DNA of 64,000 bases from contig CAKZUE010000004.1 in assembly GCA_937920635.1 (NCBI GenBank), forward strand, positions 57,156 through 121,155. Direction: 5' to 3'. The position numbers and the translations under genes were made by a program. Positions within the stretch are counted from its first letter, which is position 1. Each line of letters opens with the position of its first letter. Positions 50,784-59,628 of this stretch are shown piece by piece. The notes beneath the pieces were generated by a model. The model was not told the DNA's origin. It did no database searches and was given only the letters and a program-made list of their open reading frames with translations. This DNA is from an uncultured Bryobacteraceae bacterium. Lineage in GTDB: Bacteria > Acidobacteriota > Terriglobia > Bryobacterales > Bryobacteraceae.

Positions 50784-51473
50784 TCAGAGGGCGGGGGCGG
50801 TGGTGGTTGCCGGACGGCGGGCGGAGTGCGCCCCGTTTTCCCGCGCCCGCCGCTGCTTCCGCTCCCGCCACCACAGCCACGCCAGACCGGCAGCGAAGAG
50901 GAGAATTGTTGCTTCTTCCGGCGTGTGCGCCACCTCCACCTGGCCGCCATACAGAAGCCCGAACGGCCCGTTGCCGCGCTGGAACACGTCAAACCGCAAG
51001 AGCGCGGGGCCGAAGCGGTTCACGGCGAACTCGAGCAGCAGCCCCTCGCCCGGCTGGCATCCGATGGGGCCTGCCGCGCAGGCGCCGTCCTGACGCCAGT
51101 TCGGCGGCGCCAGCAGGAGTCCTGACGGATGATCCTGATCGATCAGATACACGGCCGCCGTGTCGTCGGCAAACACAGTCAGCCGGACAAAGTAAGCGGT
51201 CTCGGGCAGGAATTCAAAGAAACTGGCCGTCGGGCGCGCCGGGCTGGGCGAATTGCGCGGCGACACGGCGCCGGGCCCCGCGCCCGTGTTCGCATACGAG
51301 ATCCATTGCCATGGAGCCATCGATGCCCAGGCGGAGTGCGGCTGGATGGCGGCGTTCGCGCCGGTGATGCTATTCGCTTCGTTCAGCAGATCCGATCCGA
51401 AATTGAGAGTCGCCGCTGGCAGGGCGACAGAAAGGCAAAGACAAGCCGCGGAGAGGAGGAGCCATCGCTTCAT
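50784..51473 (-). CDS. Secreted paralogue with degenerate PEP-CTERM tail
   Basis: A 229-residue exported protein, a tandem paralogue of the preceding gene (shared GSDLLNEANS, WISYANTGAG, LTVFADDTAAVYLID, DGACAAGPIGCQP, GPFGLLYGGQVEV). Its tail has TPEEATILLFAAGLAWLWW then RERKQRR. The PEP triplet is changed to PEE, but the hydrophobic span and Arg cluster remain, followed by about 18 extra residues. It may be sorted poorly or stay anchored. Signal peptide: WLLLSAACLCLSVALPA. Confidence 0.8.
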   Translation of the reverse strand: MKRWLLLSAACLCLSVALPAATLNFGSDLLNEANSITGANAAIQPHSAWASMAPWQWISYANTGAGPGAVSPRNSPSPARPTASFFEFLPETAYFVRLTVFADDTAAVYLIDQDHPSGLLLAPPNWRQDGACAAGPIGCQPGEGLLLEFAVNRFGPALLRFDVFQRGNGPFGLLYGGQVEVAHTPEEATILLFAAGLAWLWWRERKQRRARENGAHSARRPATTTAPAL

Positions 51474-51554
51474 GGTCGCAGCAGTCCTTCGGAGAGACAG
51501 TGCTCTGCCGCGCCGGTTTTTCTCAGGGAAACCCCTGAGGCGCCGCCGCCGTGC

Positions 51555-52475
51555 CTACTCTCCGAAAGCCCGGCGCGGATTCTCCACCATCAACCGCTTC
51601 CGGACCTCCGGCGCGAGCTCAGGCAGGAAATCCGTGTAGATGAACGTGTAGCCCCGATACTCGCCGCCGCCCGGGATCTCGGCGTGATACCAGCCCGCGT
51701 CCTGCGAAACGAGCGTGCGTTCCAGCAGCCCCTGGCTTTCCATGAAGCGCACGCACTCCAGGTGCCAGTCCCGGCTTTTCGGTCCGATGCCGTCGAACTC
51801 GACCCAGGCGCCCGCGCGCGCCGCGCGCTCGTGATACGCATGGTCTTTCTCGCTCTGGGCGTGCACCCACACGAACTTCTTCAGCGGGCAGCGGAGCTTG
51901 TCCAGAATATCGAGCTGCGCCTCCGCCGCCTTGCCGCCTCCGTTGGTGTGGGAGGCGATGGTCATGCCCGTTTCCAGAGATGTGAGGGCGGCAGCTTCAA
52001 TCAGGCGCCGGTCCAGCTCCTCCAGCGGATAGCCGTTGACGGCGGTCTTGATGAAGCGCGGGCGCACGCCGTCGATGCCCTTCTTCCACTCTGCGATCCA
52101 CCGCTGGGCGAGCTGCTTCGCGTTCTCTTTCCACGCCCAATCGGGCACGCCGCTGCGGTTGGCTGCACCGTAGACGCCTGTGTTGGTCCAGATCTGAAGA
52201 CCGGTGAGGTCCGCGGCCATCTTCATGAGCAGCGGATCGCGCCCCAGCCCTTGCGGCGTGCATTCCAGCAGCCGCACGCAGCCGTGCCGCTTCACTTCTT
52301 CGAGATGCGGGCGCGCCATGCGCAACACGGCGCCGCGGTCGTACTGCGACGGGTTCTTGACGCCGCCAAAATCCACGAGGATGTGCTCATGTACCAGCAC
52401 CGAGCCGGGCAACACGTGGCCGGGACCGGGCGGCTGCGCCGCCATCATCGACAGAAGGAATTCGCGTCTCCGCAT
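51555..52475 (-). CDS. Phosphotriesterase-like amidohydrolase, exported
   Basis: A 306-residue PTE-family TIM-barrel metallohydrolase. Ligands for the binuclear centre are visible: His29 and His31 (LVHEHILVDFGG), bridging Lys143 (FIKTAVNG), His176 (SHTNGG), His205 (VHAQSEKD) and Asp259 (SQDAGWY). Family members are lactonases or esterases. The N-terminus MRRREFLLSMMAAQ looks like a shortened twin-arginine signal, so periplasmic location is possible. The frame upstream of 52475 is antisense-type sequence and is not used. Confidence 0.88.
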   Translation of the reverse strand: MRRREFLLSMMAAQPPGPGHVLPGSVLVHEHILVDFGGVKNPSQYDRGAVLRMARPHLEEVKRHGCVRLLECTPQGLGRDPLLMKMAADLTGLQIWTNTGVYGAANRSGVPDWAWKENAKQLAQRWIAEWKKGIDGVRPRFIKTAVNGYPLEELDRRLIEAAALTSLETGMTIASHTNGGGKAAEAQLDILDKLRCPLKKFVWVHAQSEKDHAYHERAARAGAWVEFDGIGPKSRDWHLECVRFMESQGLLERTLVSQDAGWYHAEIPGGGEYRGYTFIYTDFLPELAPEVRKRLMVENPRRAFGE

Positions 52476-52515
52476 CACGGCTTCAACATATATCAGGCGC
52501 GGGCGCGGCGTTGGA

Positions 52516-52521
52516 TATGAT
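52516..52521 (+). promoter_or_regulatory. -10-like TATGAT, leaderless arrangement
   Basis: TATGAT ends 7 nt before the ATG at 52529, which supports that start among several in-frame choices (52511 TTG, 52517, 52520). Confidence 0.5.
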
Positions 52522-52528
52522 GGCAGGC

Positions 52529-53548
52529 ATGGCGGAACAGCCCCTCCCGCTCGGATACAACACCTACTGCCTGCGCGCGCTGCGGTGGAACGATGCGCAG
52601 TTGCTCGAGTTCGCCGCCGCGCACAAGCTGGATGCGATTTTTCTTCAGGACTCGCTCGACCCCCGCGCCATGGAGCCGGCGCACTGGCAGGAGGTGCGCG
52701 AGATGGCGCGCCGTCTCGGGCTGCATCTCGAAACCGGCGGCGGCGGCATTCTCCCGAAGCGCGAGGAAGACTTCGAACAGAGCATCGCCACTCTGCGTCG
52801 GCACATCGAGCGCGCCGCCGCCATGGGGTCACCGTTCGTGCGTTGCGTGCTGGCTTCCGAGCGCGCGGCGTTTCCCGTGCGGGTGGAGCGGGCAATGGAA
52901 TGGGCGGTGAAGATCCTTCGGGCGGTGCGGCCTGAACTGTCCGGGCGCGGCGTCAAGGCCATCATCGAAGTGCACAAGGACCTGCAAGCGTGGGAGCTGC
53001 GCGAAGTGGTGGAAGCTGCCGGCAAGGACCTGGTGGGCGTCTATCTCGACACGGGCAATCCGGTGTTCGTGCTCGAACATCCGATGACGACGCTCGAGAC
53101 GCTGGCGCCCTATGTGGAATCCGCGCACCTGCGCGACTCGGTCATCTATGAGCACCCGCGGGGCGTGGCCGTGCAGTGGGTGCCATTGGGAGAGGGGGTC
53201 ATCGACTTCCGGGCTTTTGTGAAGCGGCTGGGCGAGCTGTGCCCGCGCGTCCACGTCTACAACAAGCCGATCACGGGCAGGCCGCCGGCGGTGATTCCGT
53301 ATCTGGAACAGGACTTCTGGAAAATGTTTCCAGCCGCCCGGGCCGCCGAACTGGCGAAGTTCCTCGACCTGGCGCGGAAGGGCCGTCCTTATGAGGGCCG
53401 GATGGTGATCGAGGACATCCCCGGCAGGCCGATTCCCGAGCCGTTCCGCGCCGCCATCCAGCACCAGCAGCGGGACCATGTGGAGCGCGGGCTCGAATAC
53501 GCGAAGAAAGAGCTGAACCTCGGCCGGCGGTGGCGCGAGACCGCCTGA
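52529..53548 (+). CDS. Sugar phosphate isomerase/epimerase-like TIM barrel
   Basis: A 339-residue xylose-isomerase-like TIM-barrel protein (AP endonuclease 2 superfamily). Metal ligands of the family are suggested by IIEVHKDL (Glu/His), VGVYLDTGNPVFVLEHP (Asp), SAHLRDSV (His/Asp) and the final VIEDIPG (Glu). Reactions in this family are isomerisation or epimerisation of keto sugars, here unknown. It is divergent from the phosphotriesterase-like gene and convergent with the GH38 gene, so it is monocistronic. Confidence 0.85.
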   Translation: MAEQPLPLGYNTYCLRALRWNDAQLLEFAAAHKLDAIFLQDSLDPRAMEPAHWQEVREMARRLGLHLETGGGGILPKREEDFEQSIATLRRHIERAAAMGSPFVRCVLASERAAFPVRVERAMEWAVKILRAVRPELSGRGVKAIIEVHKDLQAWELREVVEAAGKDLVGVYLDTGNPVFVLEHPMTTLETLAPYVESAHLRDSVIYEHPRGVAVQWVPLGEGVIDFRAFVKRLGELCPRVHVYNKPITGRPPAVIPYLEQDFWKMFPAARAAELAKFLDLARKGRPYEGRMVIEDIPGRPIPEPFRAAIQHQQRDHVERGLEYAKKELNLGRRWRETA

Positions 53549-53557
53549 AAGGCGCGG

Positions 53558-56164
53558 TCAGAAGGGCCGCGGCGGATGACCCTTTTCGCGGATGCGCAAC
53601 TTCAGGCCCTCGCGTTTCGCTTCCGGAACCAGCAGCGCCCACGTGCGCAGCGGCGCCGGCGCTTCCACGCGGCTGTCCAGCGCGAGGCGCAGCGTCACAA
53701 TCTCCTGCGGCATCACGGCGAAGCGGTAGCGCGGACCGCCCGCGAGCGGTTGCGCTTCTTCTCCGAGCAGGTTCGTCCGCCGCGCCGATTTGTGCGGCGC
53801 CAGCATTTCGGCCCATGCCATGCCGGGTTCGCCCCGCCACTCCACCAGCCTGGCTTCGAGGTCGCCGCCCTCGCGCCGCAACGCTTCCAGAATCAGGTTG
53901 TCCGAAGTGCGGAGGAGCGGGGGCAGCGCTTCGCCGCGCTCAAACAGCAGCGGAGGCGAGCTGAATTCGCGGGCGCGCTTCGGCGCCTCGACGGCGCGCC
54001 AATCGCCCTCGTGCGGGATGAGGCCGAAGCGGAAGCGGTGCGTCCCCAACCCGCGCAATTCCTCGTTCGGAAGACCGCGGTAGGAGCTGACGGCATTCAC
54101 AAGGCCCAGCTTCAGCCGGTCCGGCGCGAACTCGTGCATCGGCAGCCCATCCTCGACGACCGTGAGCCCGCCGCCGGAGGCGAGGCGGTAATCGGACCAG
54201 CCGAGCGCAGGCATCACCGCGGCGCTATAGCCGAACAGATGGTGCTCGGACGACCGGGCCAAGAAATACGGCTGCGGCTGAAGCCAGTCCTCCCCGGGCG
54301 GTCCTTCGCTGAAGCCGAAAGGAATGCCGCGGGTGCGGCGGTCCACCCGGCCGGCGAAAGGAAAATCCGCTGTGGCCAGCACATCGCTGCGGCGCAATTC
54401 CAGAGAAATGTCGAAATCGATTCTGGGATAATCGTGGTAAAACCAGATGTGCCGTGTCACTCTGGCGTCGCGGCAATCCTGAACGGATTCAATGACAGAC
54501 GCGAGAGGGTTTTGCCATCCGCGCACTGCGGCGGCAGCCGCGCAGGCCGGCAGCAGCCTCCTCTGCTTCGCTGGAGCCATGAAATCAGCGGCCACCTTCG
54601 CAATCTTTTCCGGAGGCTCTTCCAATTGCACACGGCCGCCGCCCTGCGCCAGGAGCGCTTTGCCGGAACGGGAAAACAGAGCTGATAATTCTCCGGTATT
54701 CAGATCAATCCTCGCGGTGTAATATCTCGTCCGGATCTCGGCCGGCGGCTTCATGCTTTCCATGGCGGCGGGGCTGCCGGCGGCGAGCTTCACCGCCGCA
54801 GCCTGGGCCGCAGGCAGCTTCAGGCGGCACCGGGCTGTGGCGGGATCCGCCACGCCAGCCACGCACTGCGCGCCGGCGAGCGTCTTGCCCTCGGGCAGGC
54901 GGACATCGAAGGGATCATCCCGTTCCCAGTTCACTGACGACAGGAGCACGGGCCCCCCGCCGCGGCTGCCGAGCGCTTCCTTCAGCACTTGCGCGAGTCT
55001 CGTCTGCGCGCCCTCGAAGCGGTCCCAGGTGTCCCAGTGCTCGCGCGAACGGAACACCGAGCCCGCCGCGGCGCCCCAGATGGTGTTGCGGTCCGTGTTC
55101 ATCAACAGCAGCAGCCGCGCCTCATGGAGCGCGCGGGAAGGGTAGGAAAGAGCGCGCCGGAGGCTGGCCGAGGCGGCGCTCATCTCCGCCGCCTGCATCA
55201 GAGTCTCCGTGCGGCGGAAGGCGCGCTTCACCCCAGGCATGTCACTCCAGAATCCGTTGAAACAGAAGGCCGTGTCTCCCGAGTATTCGGACAACTGCGC
55301 GCCTCGGCGGATCTCTTCGCGGAGTCCTTCCAGGTATTGCGCCATCGTGCTGAAGCGGATTTCGATGTCCGGGTGCTTTTCGCCCCATGCGTGCTGGAAT
55401 TCCTCGATCCGTGCGCCCATGGCGGGCGGCAGGCTGTAATCGCTCGCGCCGGCGATGAACAGGGCCAGACGCGGCGACGGGCTGTACAGGAGCCGTTCTT
55501 CGATGGCACGGCGGGTGGCTTCCATCGCTTTCGGGTCGCGCGGATCCAGCGCCAGAAAGAGTTCGCGCATCTCCATGTAGTGCGGAGCCGTGACAGCCAG
55601 CGCGCGCGAGCCATCGGGCGCGCGCCACCAGAACGCCGTGCGCCCGGAGGGGTTGTTGCGGGTGAACACCACGGCGTCCAGCCCCAGCTTCTGCACTACC
55701 TGCGGCAATTGCCGGTGCGCTCCCGTGATGTCGATGGCCCAGGCGAAACGCGGGCGCATTCCGAAGACCTGCTCATACCAGCGGATGCCTTCGATGCCCA
55801 GTTGCGCCAGCGTCTCGCCGCCGGCGAGAGTCACGTCCGACTCGAGGAAGAAAGCGTTCACCAGCTCGACATTCCCGCTCCGGACCAGCTTGCGGAGCGT
55901 GGCTTCCCGCTGCGGTTCGAGTTCGAACAGGCTGATCAGGTTGGGCGTTTCGGACCAGACAAAGCGGTAGAGCGGGCTGCGCGCCGCCAGATCCAGGTGC
56001 TCGAGATAGTTGTTGAGCACGTAGTTGCGCTCGGTGTCGAAGTCCACCAGCCAGCCGCCGATGGTGCCGTGCGTGTTCGGCACGATGTGGACCACGGTGC
56101 GCTGGCACAGTGCGGGGGCTGTCAGAAGAAACAGGAGGAGGATGAGACGGTCTCGCGCGCGCAT
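53558..56164 (-). CDS. Secreted GH38-like alpha-mannosidase-family protein
   Basis: An 868-residue exported protein. A signal (LILLLFLLTAPALCQ) precedes a GH38-type N-terminal barrel. Asp145 in AWAIDITGAH is at the position of the GH38 nucleophile/zinc ligand. In the first zinc motif the usual H-x-D is missing: the sequence is NTHGTIGGW (His32, Gly, Thr). Further on, the helical and beta-sandwich parts match the family's layout (WFYHDYPRIDFDISLELRRS). It is probably active on alpha-mannosides or a related glycan, but the altered motif makes substrate and even activity uncertain. Confidence 0.8.
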   Translation of the reverse strand: MRARDRLILLLFLLTAPALCQRTVVHIVPNTHGTIGGWLVDFDTERNYVLNNYLEHLDLAARSPLYRFVWSETPNLISLFELEPQREATLRKLVRSGNVELVNAFFLESDVTLAGGETLAQLGIEGIRWYEQVFGMRPRFAWAIDITGAHRQLPQVVQKLGLDAVVFTRNNPSGRTAFWWRAPDGSRALAVTAPHYMEMRELFLALDPRDPKAMEATRRAIEERLLYSPSPRLALFIAGASDYSLPPAMGARIEEFQHAWGEKHPDIEIRFSTMAQYLEGLREEIRRGAQLSEYSGDTAFCFNGFWSDMPGVKRAFRRTETLMQAAEMSAASASLRRALSYPSRALHEARLLLLMNTDRNTIWGAAAGSVFRSREHWDTWDRFEGAQTRLAQVLKEALGSRGGGPVLLSSVNWERDDPFDVRLPEGKTLAGAQCVAGVADPATARCRLKLPAAQAAAVKLAAGSPAAMESMKPPAEIRTRYYTARIDLNTGELSALFSRSGKALLAQGGGRVQLEEPPEKIAKVAADFMAPAKQRRLLPACAAAAAVRGWQNPLASVIESVQDCRDARVTRHIWFYHDYPRIDFDISLELRRSDVLATADFPFAGRVDRRTRGIPFGFSEGPPGEDWLQPQPYFLARSSEHHLFGYSAAVMPALGWSDYRLASGGGLTVVEDGLPMHEFAPDRLKLGLVNAVSSYRGLPNEELRGLGTHRFRFGLIPHEGDWRAVEAPKRAREFSSPPLLFERGEALPPLLRTSDNLILEALRREGGDLEARLVEWRGEPGMAWAEMLAPHKSARRTNLLGEEAQPLAGGPRYRFAVMPQEIVTLRLALDSRVEAPAPLRTWALLVPEAKREGLKLRIREKGHPPRPF

Positions 56165-56208
56165 CGTGTCGAGTCTACAGGGCGCGCCGCGGCCCTGCAA
56201 TAGTGCGT

Positions 56209-56694
56209 TTACGGTTCAAGAGGCGGGAGCAGATCCAGCGGCACCTCCATCCGTTCAACGGGCGAGGAGAGCACGAGGGATGTGGATGTCATGCCGAACT
56301 GCGTGAGCCGGTCGATGAGCTTTTCCAGGTGCGCCACCGATGCCACGCGGACTTTGAGGAGGAACGACTCTTCGCCGGTGCAGCGGTGGCACTCCTGCAC
56401 CTCGGGCAAGGCGGCGCAAAGCTTCACCAGCCGCCGCGCGGCCGATTCCGTGCCGGCGAGGCGGATGCGGATAAAAGCGAGCACGCCGAGCCCCGCCGCG
56501 CGCGGATCGATGCGGGTGAGGTAGCCGCGGATGACCCCTGCGCTCTCGAGCCGCCGCACCCGTTCGGCGACGGCGGGCGTGGAAAGCCGCACGCGCCGGC
56601 CGAGTTCGCTGAGAGAAAGACGGGCGTCGCGCTGGAGTTCGGCCAGGATGCGCCGGGAGACCGGATCCAAACGTTTGGAAGAACCAATGGACAT
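56209..56694 (-). CDS. Lrp/AsnC family regulator
   Basis: A 161-residue feast/famine regulator. The N-terminal winged HTH is LDPVSRRILAELQRDARLSL, SELGRRVRLSTPAVAERVRR, LESAGVIRGY. The C-terminal RAM domain (LAFIRIRLAG, VQECHRCTGEESFLLKVRV) binds amino acids. ATG 56694 has AGGTG upstream on the minus strand; a second ATG at 56706 is weaker. It is divergent from tyrosine phenol-lyase with about 85 bp between starts and likely controls it, perhaps in response to tyrosine; that part is inference. Confidence 0.9.
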   Translation of the reverse strand: MSIGSSKRLDPVSRRILAELQRDARLSLSELGRRVRLSTPAVAERVRRLESAGVIRGYLTRIDPRAAGLGVLAFIRIRLAGTESAARRLVKLCAALPEVQECHRCTGEESFLLKVRVASVAHLEKLIDRLTQFGMTSTSLVLSSPVERMEVPLDLLPPLEP

Positions 56695-56716
56695 GACACC
56701 TATCATTCTTTAACAC

Positions 56717-56740
56717 GAACCGCCTAAGACAATTCGGTTC
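56717..56740. promoter_or_regulatory. Inverted repeat GAACCG-12-CGGTTC in the lrp/tpl intergenic region
   Basis: Perfect 6-bp arms at 56717-56722 and 56735-56740 lie between the divergent regulator and enzyme genes. Lrp-type proteins bind such loosely symmetric sites with AT-rich centres (here CCTAAGACAATT). It is a strong candidate operator. Confidence 0.5.
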
Positions 56741-56767
56741 ATGATTCCGGCCTGCGCCGCGCGGGAC

Positions 56768-56773
56768 TATCAT
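56768..56773 (+). promoter_or_regulatory. -10-like TATCAT for tpl, leaderless arrangement
   Basis: TATCAT ends 6 nt before the tpl ATG at 56780. The -35 position (TTCCGG, 56745-56750) is weak, consistent with an activator-dependent promoter. Confidence 0.5.
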
Positions 56774-56779
56774 GCTGTC

Positions 56780-58174
56780 ATGCCACTCGAGAGACGCAGT
56801 TGGGCCGAACCGTTCAAGATCAAAATGGTGGAGCCGCTCCGCATGACCACGCGCGAGCAGCGCGAGCGGGCGCTGGCGGAAGCGGGCTGCAACACCTTTC
56901 TGCTGAAATCGCGGGATGTCTACATCGACCTGCTCACCGACTCCGGCACCTCCGCCATGAGCGACCGGCAGTGGGCGGGGCTGATGCTGGGCGACGAGGC
57001 GTACGCGGGCAGCGAGAACTTCTACCATCTGGAGAGCGCCGTTCAGCGTTACTACGGTTACCGCCACGTGATCCCGACACATCAGGGGCGCGGCGCCGAG
57101 CATATTCTTTCGCGCGTGCTGATCCACCCGGGGGACGTGATCCCGGGCAACATGTACTTCACGACGACGCGGCTGCACCAGGAGCTGAGCGGCGGCACGT
57201 TTGCCGACGTCATCATCGACGAAGCGCACGAGCCGGACAGCGAACACCCGTTCAAGGGCGATGTGGATCTGGAAAAACTGGAGCGGGTCCTGAAGGACAA
57301 CCCCGGGCGTGTTCCCTACATCAGCGTCGCCGCCACGGTGAACATGGCAGGCGGGCAGCCGATCTCTCTGGCCAATCTGCGCGAGGTGCATGCGCTGGCA
57401 CGCCGCTACGGGACGCGCGTGATCCTCGACGCCACGCGGATCGCCGAAAACGCCTGGTTCATTCAACAGCGCGAGCCGGGACAGGCCGGGAAAAGCGTGG
57501 CGCAGATCGTGCATGAGCTGTGCTCGCTGACCGACGGCTGCACAATGAGCGCCAAGAAAGACCCGCTGGCCAACATCGGCGGCTTCCTCGCCGTCAACGA
57601 CGAGGCGGTGGCCGAACAGGCGCGCAATCTGGTGGTTGTCTACGAGGGGCTCCACACTTACGGCGGCATGGCCGGGCGCGACATGGAAGCCGTGGCCATC
57701 GGCATCGAGGAGTCGGTCGAGGACGCTCACATCCGGGCGCGCGTGGGCCAGGTGCTCTATCTGGGCGAGAAGCTGCGCCGGTGGGGCATTCCGATCGTGC
57801 TGCCCGTGGGCGGGCATGGCGTGTTTCTCGACGCGAAGCGGTTCCTGCCGCACGTGCCGCAGGAGCACTATCCGGCGCAGGCGCTGGCGGCGGCGCTGTA
57901 TCTGGACAGCGGCGTGCGCGCCATGGAGCGAGGCATCGTCAGCGCGGGGCGCGATCCGGAGACCGGCCAGGAGCGCAAGCCGCGGCTGGAGCTGGTCCGG
58001 CTGACGATTCCGCGGCGCGTTTACACGCAGGCGCACATGGATGTGACAGCGGAGAGCGTCTATTGCGTCCACGAAGAGCGCGGGCGCATTCAGGGCCTGC
58101 GGATGACGTTCGAGCCGAAGTTCCTGCGCTTCTTCCAGGCGCGGTTCGAACCGATTGGCGGGCGGCTGATGTAG
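56780..58174 (+). CDS. tpl: Tyrosine phenol-lyase
   Basis: A 464-residue PLP beta-eliminating lyase. Tyrosine phenol-lyase is favoured over tryptophanase by the TPL-type block NMYFTTTRLHQE (Thr at 128-130 where tryptophanase has Asp), ERALAEAGCNTFLLKSRDVY and FEPKFLRFFQARF with its Phe. The PLP lysine is in TMSAKKDP (Lys259/260), and the substrate-carboxylate Arg is in GVRAMERG. It should split tyrosine to phenol, pyruvate and ammonia, reversibly. ATG 56780 is supported by TATCAT upstream. Confidence 0.92.
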   Translation: MPLERRSWAEPFKIKMVEPLRMTTREQRERALAEAGCNTFLLKSRDVYIDLLTDSGTSAMSDRQWAGLMLGDEAYAGSENFYHLESAVQRYYGYRHVIPTHQGRGAEHILSRVLIHPGDVIPGNMYFTTTRLHQELSGGTFADVIIDEAHEPDSEHPFKGDVDLEKLERVLKDNPGRVPYISVAATVNMAGGQPISLANLREVHALARRYGTRVILDATRIAENAWFIQQREPGQAGKSVAQIVHELCSLTDGCTMSAKKDPLANIGGFLAVNDEAVAEQARNLVVVYEGLHTYGGMAGRDMEAVAIGIEESVEDAHIRARVGQVLYLGEKLRRWGIPIVLPVGGHGVFLDAKRFLPHVPQEHYPAQALAAALYLDSGVRAMERGIVSAGRDPETGQERKPRLELVRLTIPRRVYTQAHMDVTAESVYCVHEERGRIQGLRMTFEPKFLRFFQARFEPIGGRLM

Positions 58175-58189
58175 GCCCGCCGGGACGGC

Positions 58190-59578
58190 TCACTCGGCGC
58201 GGAAGCGCGTCCAGGGCTGCGAGGGCAGGTCGCGCAGCAGAGGCTTCATCCATTCGAACTGCGGATGCTTCTTCAGGTGCTCTTCGGCGCGGAAATGCAG
58301 GCCGCAGGCGTGGCCGAGCGCCGCGTCCAGCTCCATCGCGCGGATCATGCCCGCATCGGCGGCCTTGGATTGGACGGCGCCCGCCGGACCGAATTCATCC
58401 TGCCAGGGCTTCATGCCCCGCGGGCTCAGATCGACGTGCCCGCACAGGGTGCGCTCGCTCGGGGAATCGGCTTTCTTCTCGTACGTGTCGTAGTGGTCCG
58501 CCAGGAAACGTTTCGCCTCTTCGATGCCGATTTTGCCCTTGAATTCCGCCATCAACTGCTCCCAGCGGGCGCGCCGCGCGTTGGCGCTGACCGAGGGGTC
58601 GTTCATGGGGAAGACGGTTTCTTCGGCGGCGAGCTTCGCACTGACGGGGAAGTTCGCACCGGCGAAATAGCCGTCGCTGGTGCGTTCGAGGATGACGTTC
58701 TTCAGGCCCAGTTCCAGCCGTCCCACTTCGTTGCGGCGCGTATCGGCAACGAGCCAGGCGTTGGCGTAGCCGCCGTTGTTGCCGCGGATCATGAAAGCGG
58801 CGAATTCGTCGATCGAGGATGCGTACTGCATCGCCTGGCGCGCGCGGGCGAATTCGGGTACGCCTTCCGGATCAAAGCCGCGGAAGCCGGTGATGGTGGT
58901 TTCCGTGATGGCGAGGCCGGCGGAGTTGATGCCGAAATCGTCGCCTGAGTGAATGAAGCCCGGGAAGCCGTCCATCAGGATGCGGTGGCCGCGCTGCGGG
59001 CGGATTTCGTAAATGATGTTCCAGCGCGCGCCCTCGAGATACCCGGACCAGTTGTTGTGGGCGATCACGGGCAGCCCGCCGCGCGTCCAGCTTCCGGTGG
59101 CGACAAAGGCGCTGCAACGGTCCGGCGCGGCAGACTTCCCTTTGCCGTCGAGCCACGCCACATAGTAGCCCAGCTCGATGTTCGCGTTGAGAACGGTCAG
59201 ATCGAGGTGATCCGCGTTGACGCCTGCGCGTTTGAGCCCCTCGCTCATCGAGCGGATCTCGCGCTGATACTCTTCCGGCACCCTGGGCCACAAGATCTCC
59301 TCAGCCGTGTTGCGGAAGAACTGCCAGCCGCGTTTCGTGTCGTGCTCGAGATTCAGCCGCGTGACGGCGAGCGCATCTTCAATCTCTTTGGCGAGGAGAT
59401 AGCCGTGCTGATAACCGATCTGCTCAGGCGAGCCGGCCAGCCGCACGGGAATCCAGCCGTTGCGAACCTCGCCGCGCCAGCCGCCCTCCAATCGGTTGTC
59501 GCGGGCGGGCTGACAGGAAAGCAGGCACGCCGCCGCCAGCGCGACGCCAAGCAAAGCACTCGCAGACCTCATTTTCAT
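58190..59578 (-). CDS. C45-type Ntn hydrolase/acyltransferase lipoprotein
   Basis: A 462-residue protein with a lipoprotein signal: ALLGVALAAACLLSC, lipobox LLSC with Cys22 as the lipidated residue. The body shows an Ntn-type (C45, isopenicillin N acyltransferase or phospholipase B-like) domain: GSPEQIGYQHGYLLAKEI, then DRCSAFVATGSW where Cys155 would become the N-terminal nucleophile after autoprocessing, and LPVIAHNNWSGY, GFIHSGDDFGINSAGLAITE. Start 59578 follows TATGAT by 7 nt. The natural substrate is unknown. Confidence 0.75.
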   Translation of the reverse strand: MKMRSASALLGVALAAACLLSCQPARDNRLEGGWRGEVRNGWIPVRLAGSPEQIGYQHGYLLAKEIEDALAVTRLNLEHDTKRGWQFFRNTAEEILWPRVPEEYQREIRSMSEGLKRAGVNADHLDLTVLNANIELGYYVAWLDGKGKSAAPDRCSAFVATGSWTRGGLPVIAHNNWSGYLEGARWNIIYEIRPQRGHRILMDGFPGFIHSGDDFGINSAGLAITETTITGFRGFDPEGVPEFARARQAMQYASSIDEFAAFMIRGNNGGYANAWLVADTRRNEVGRLELGLKNVILERTSDGYFAGANFPVSAKLAAEETVFPMNDPSVSANARRARWEQLMAEFKGKIGIEEAKRFLADHYDTYEKKADSPSERTLCGHVDLSPRGMKPWQDEFGPAGAVQSKAADAGMIRAMELDAALGHACGLHFRAEEHLKKHPQFEWMKPLLRDLPSQPWTRFRAE

Positions 59579-59585
59579 GCGTCCG

Positions 59586-59591
59586 ATCATA
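59586..59591 (-). promoter_or_regulatory. -10-like TATGAT for the C45 lipoprotein gene
   Basis: On the minus strand TATGAT ends 7 nt before the ATG at 59578, the same leaderless layout as on the plus strand elsewhere. Confidence 0.45.
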
Positions 59592-59628
59592 CCAGCGGCG
59601 GCGTAACTGCTGGGGGCGCAGCGCGGCG

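Noticed and set aside
56255..58072. Minus-strand frame of 605 codons opposite tpl that runs into lrp DNA
   Set aside because: It is out of frame with lrp and antisense to tpl, whose family residues are intact.
56780..58174. Tryptophanase (tnaA) instead of tyrosine phenol-lyase
   Set aside because: The TTTR block and the C-terminal Phe context match tyrosine phenol-lyase, where tryptophanase has Asp and other residues.
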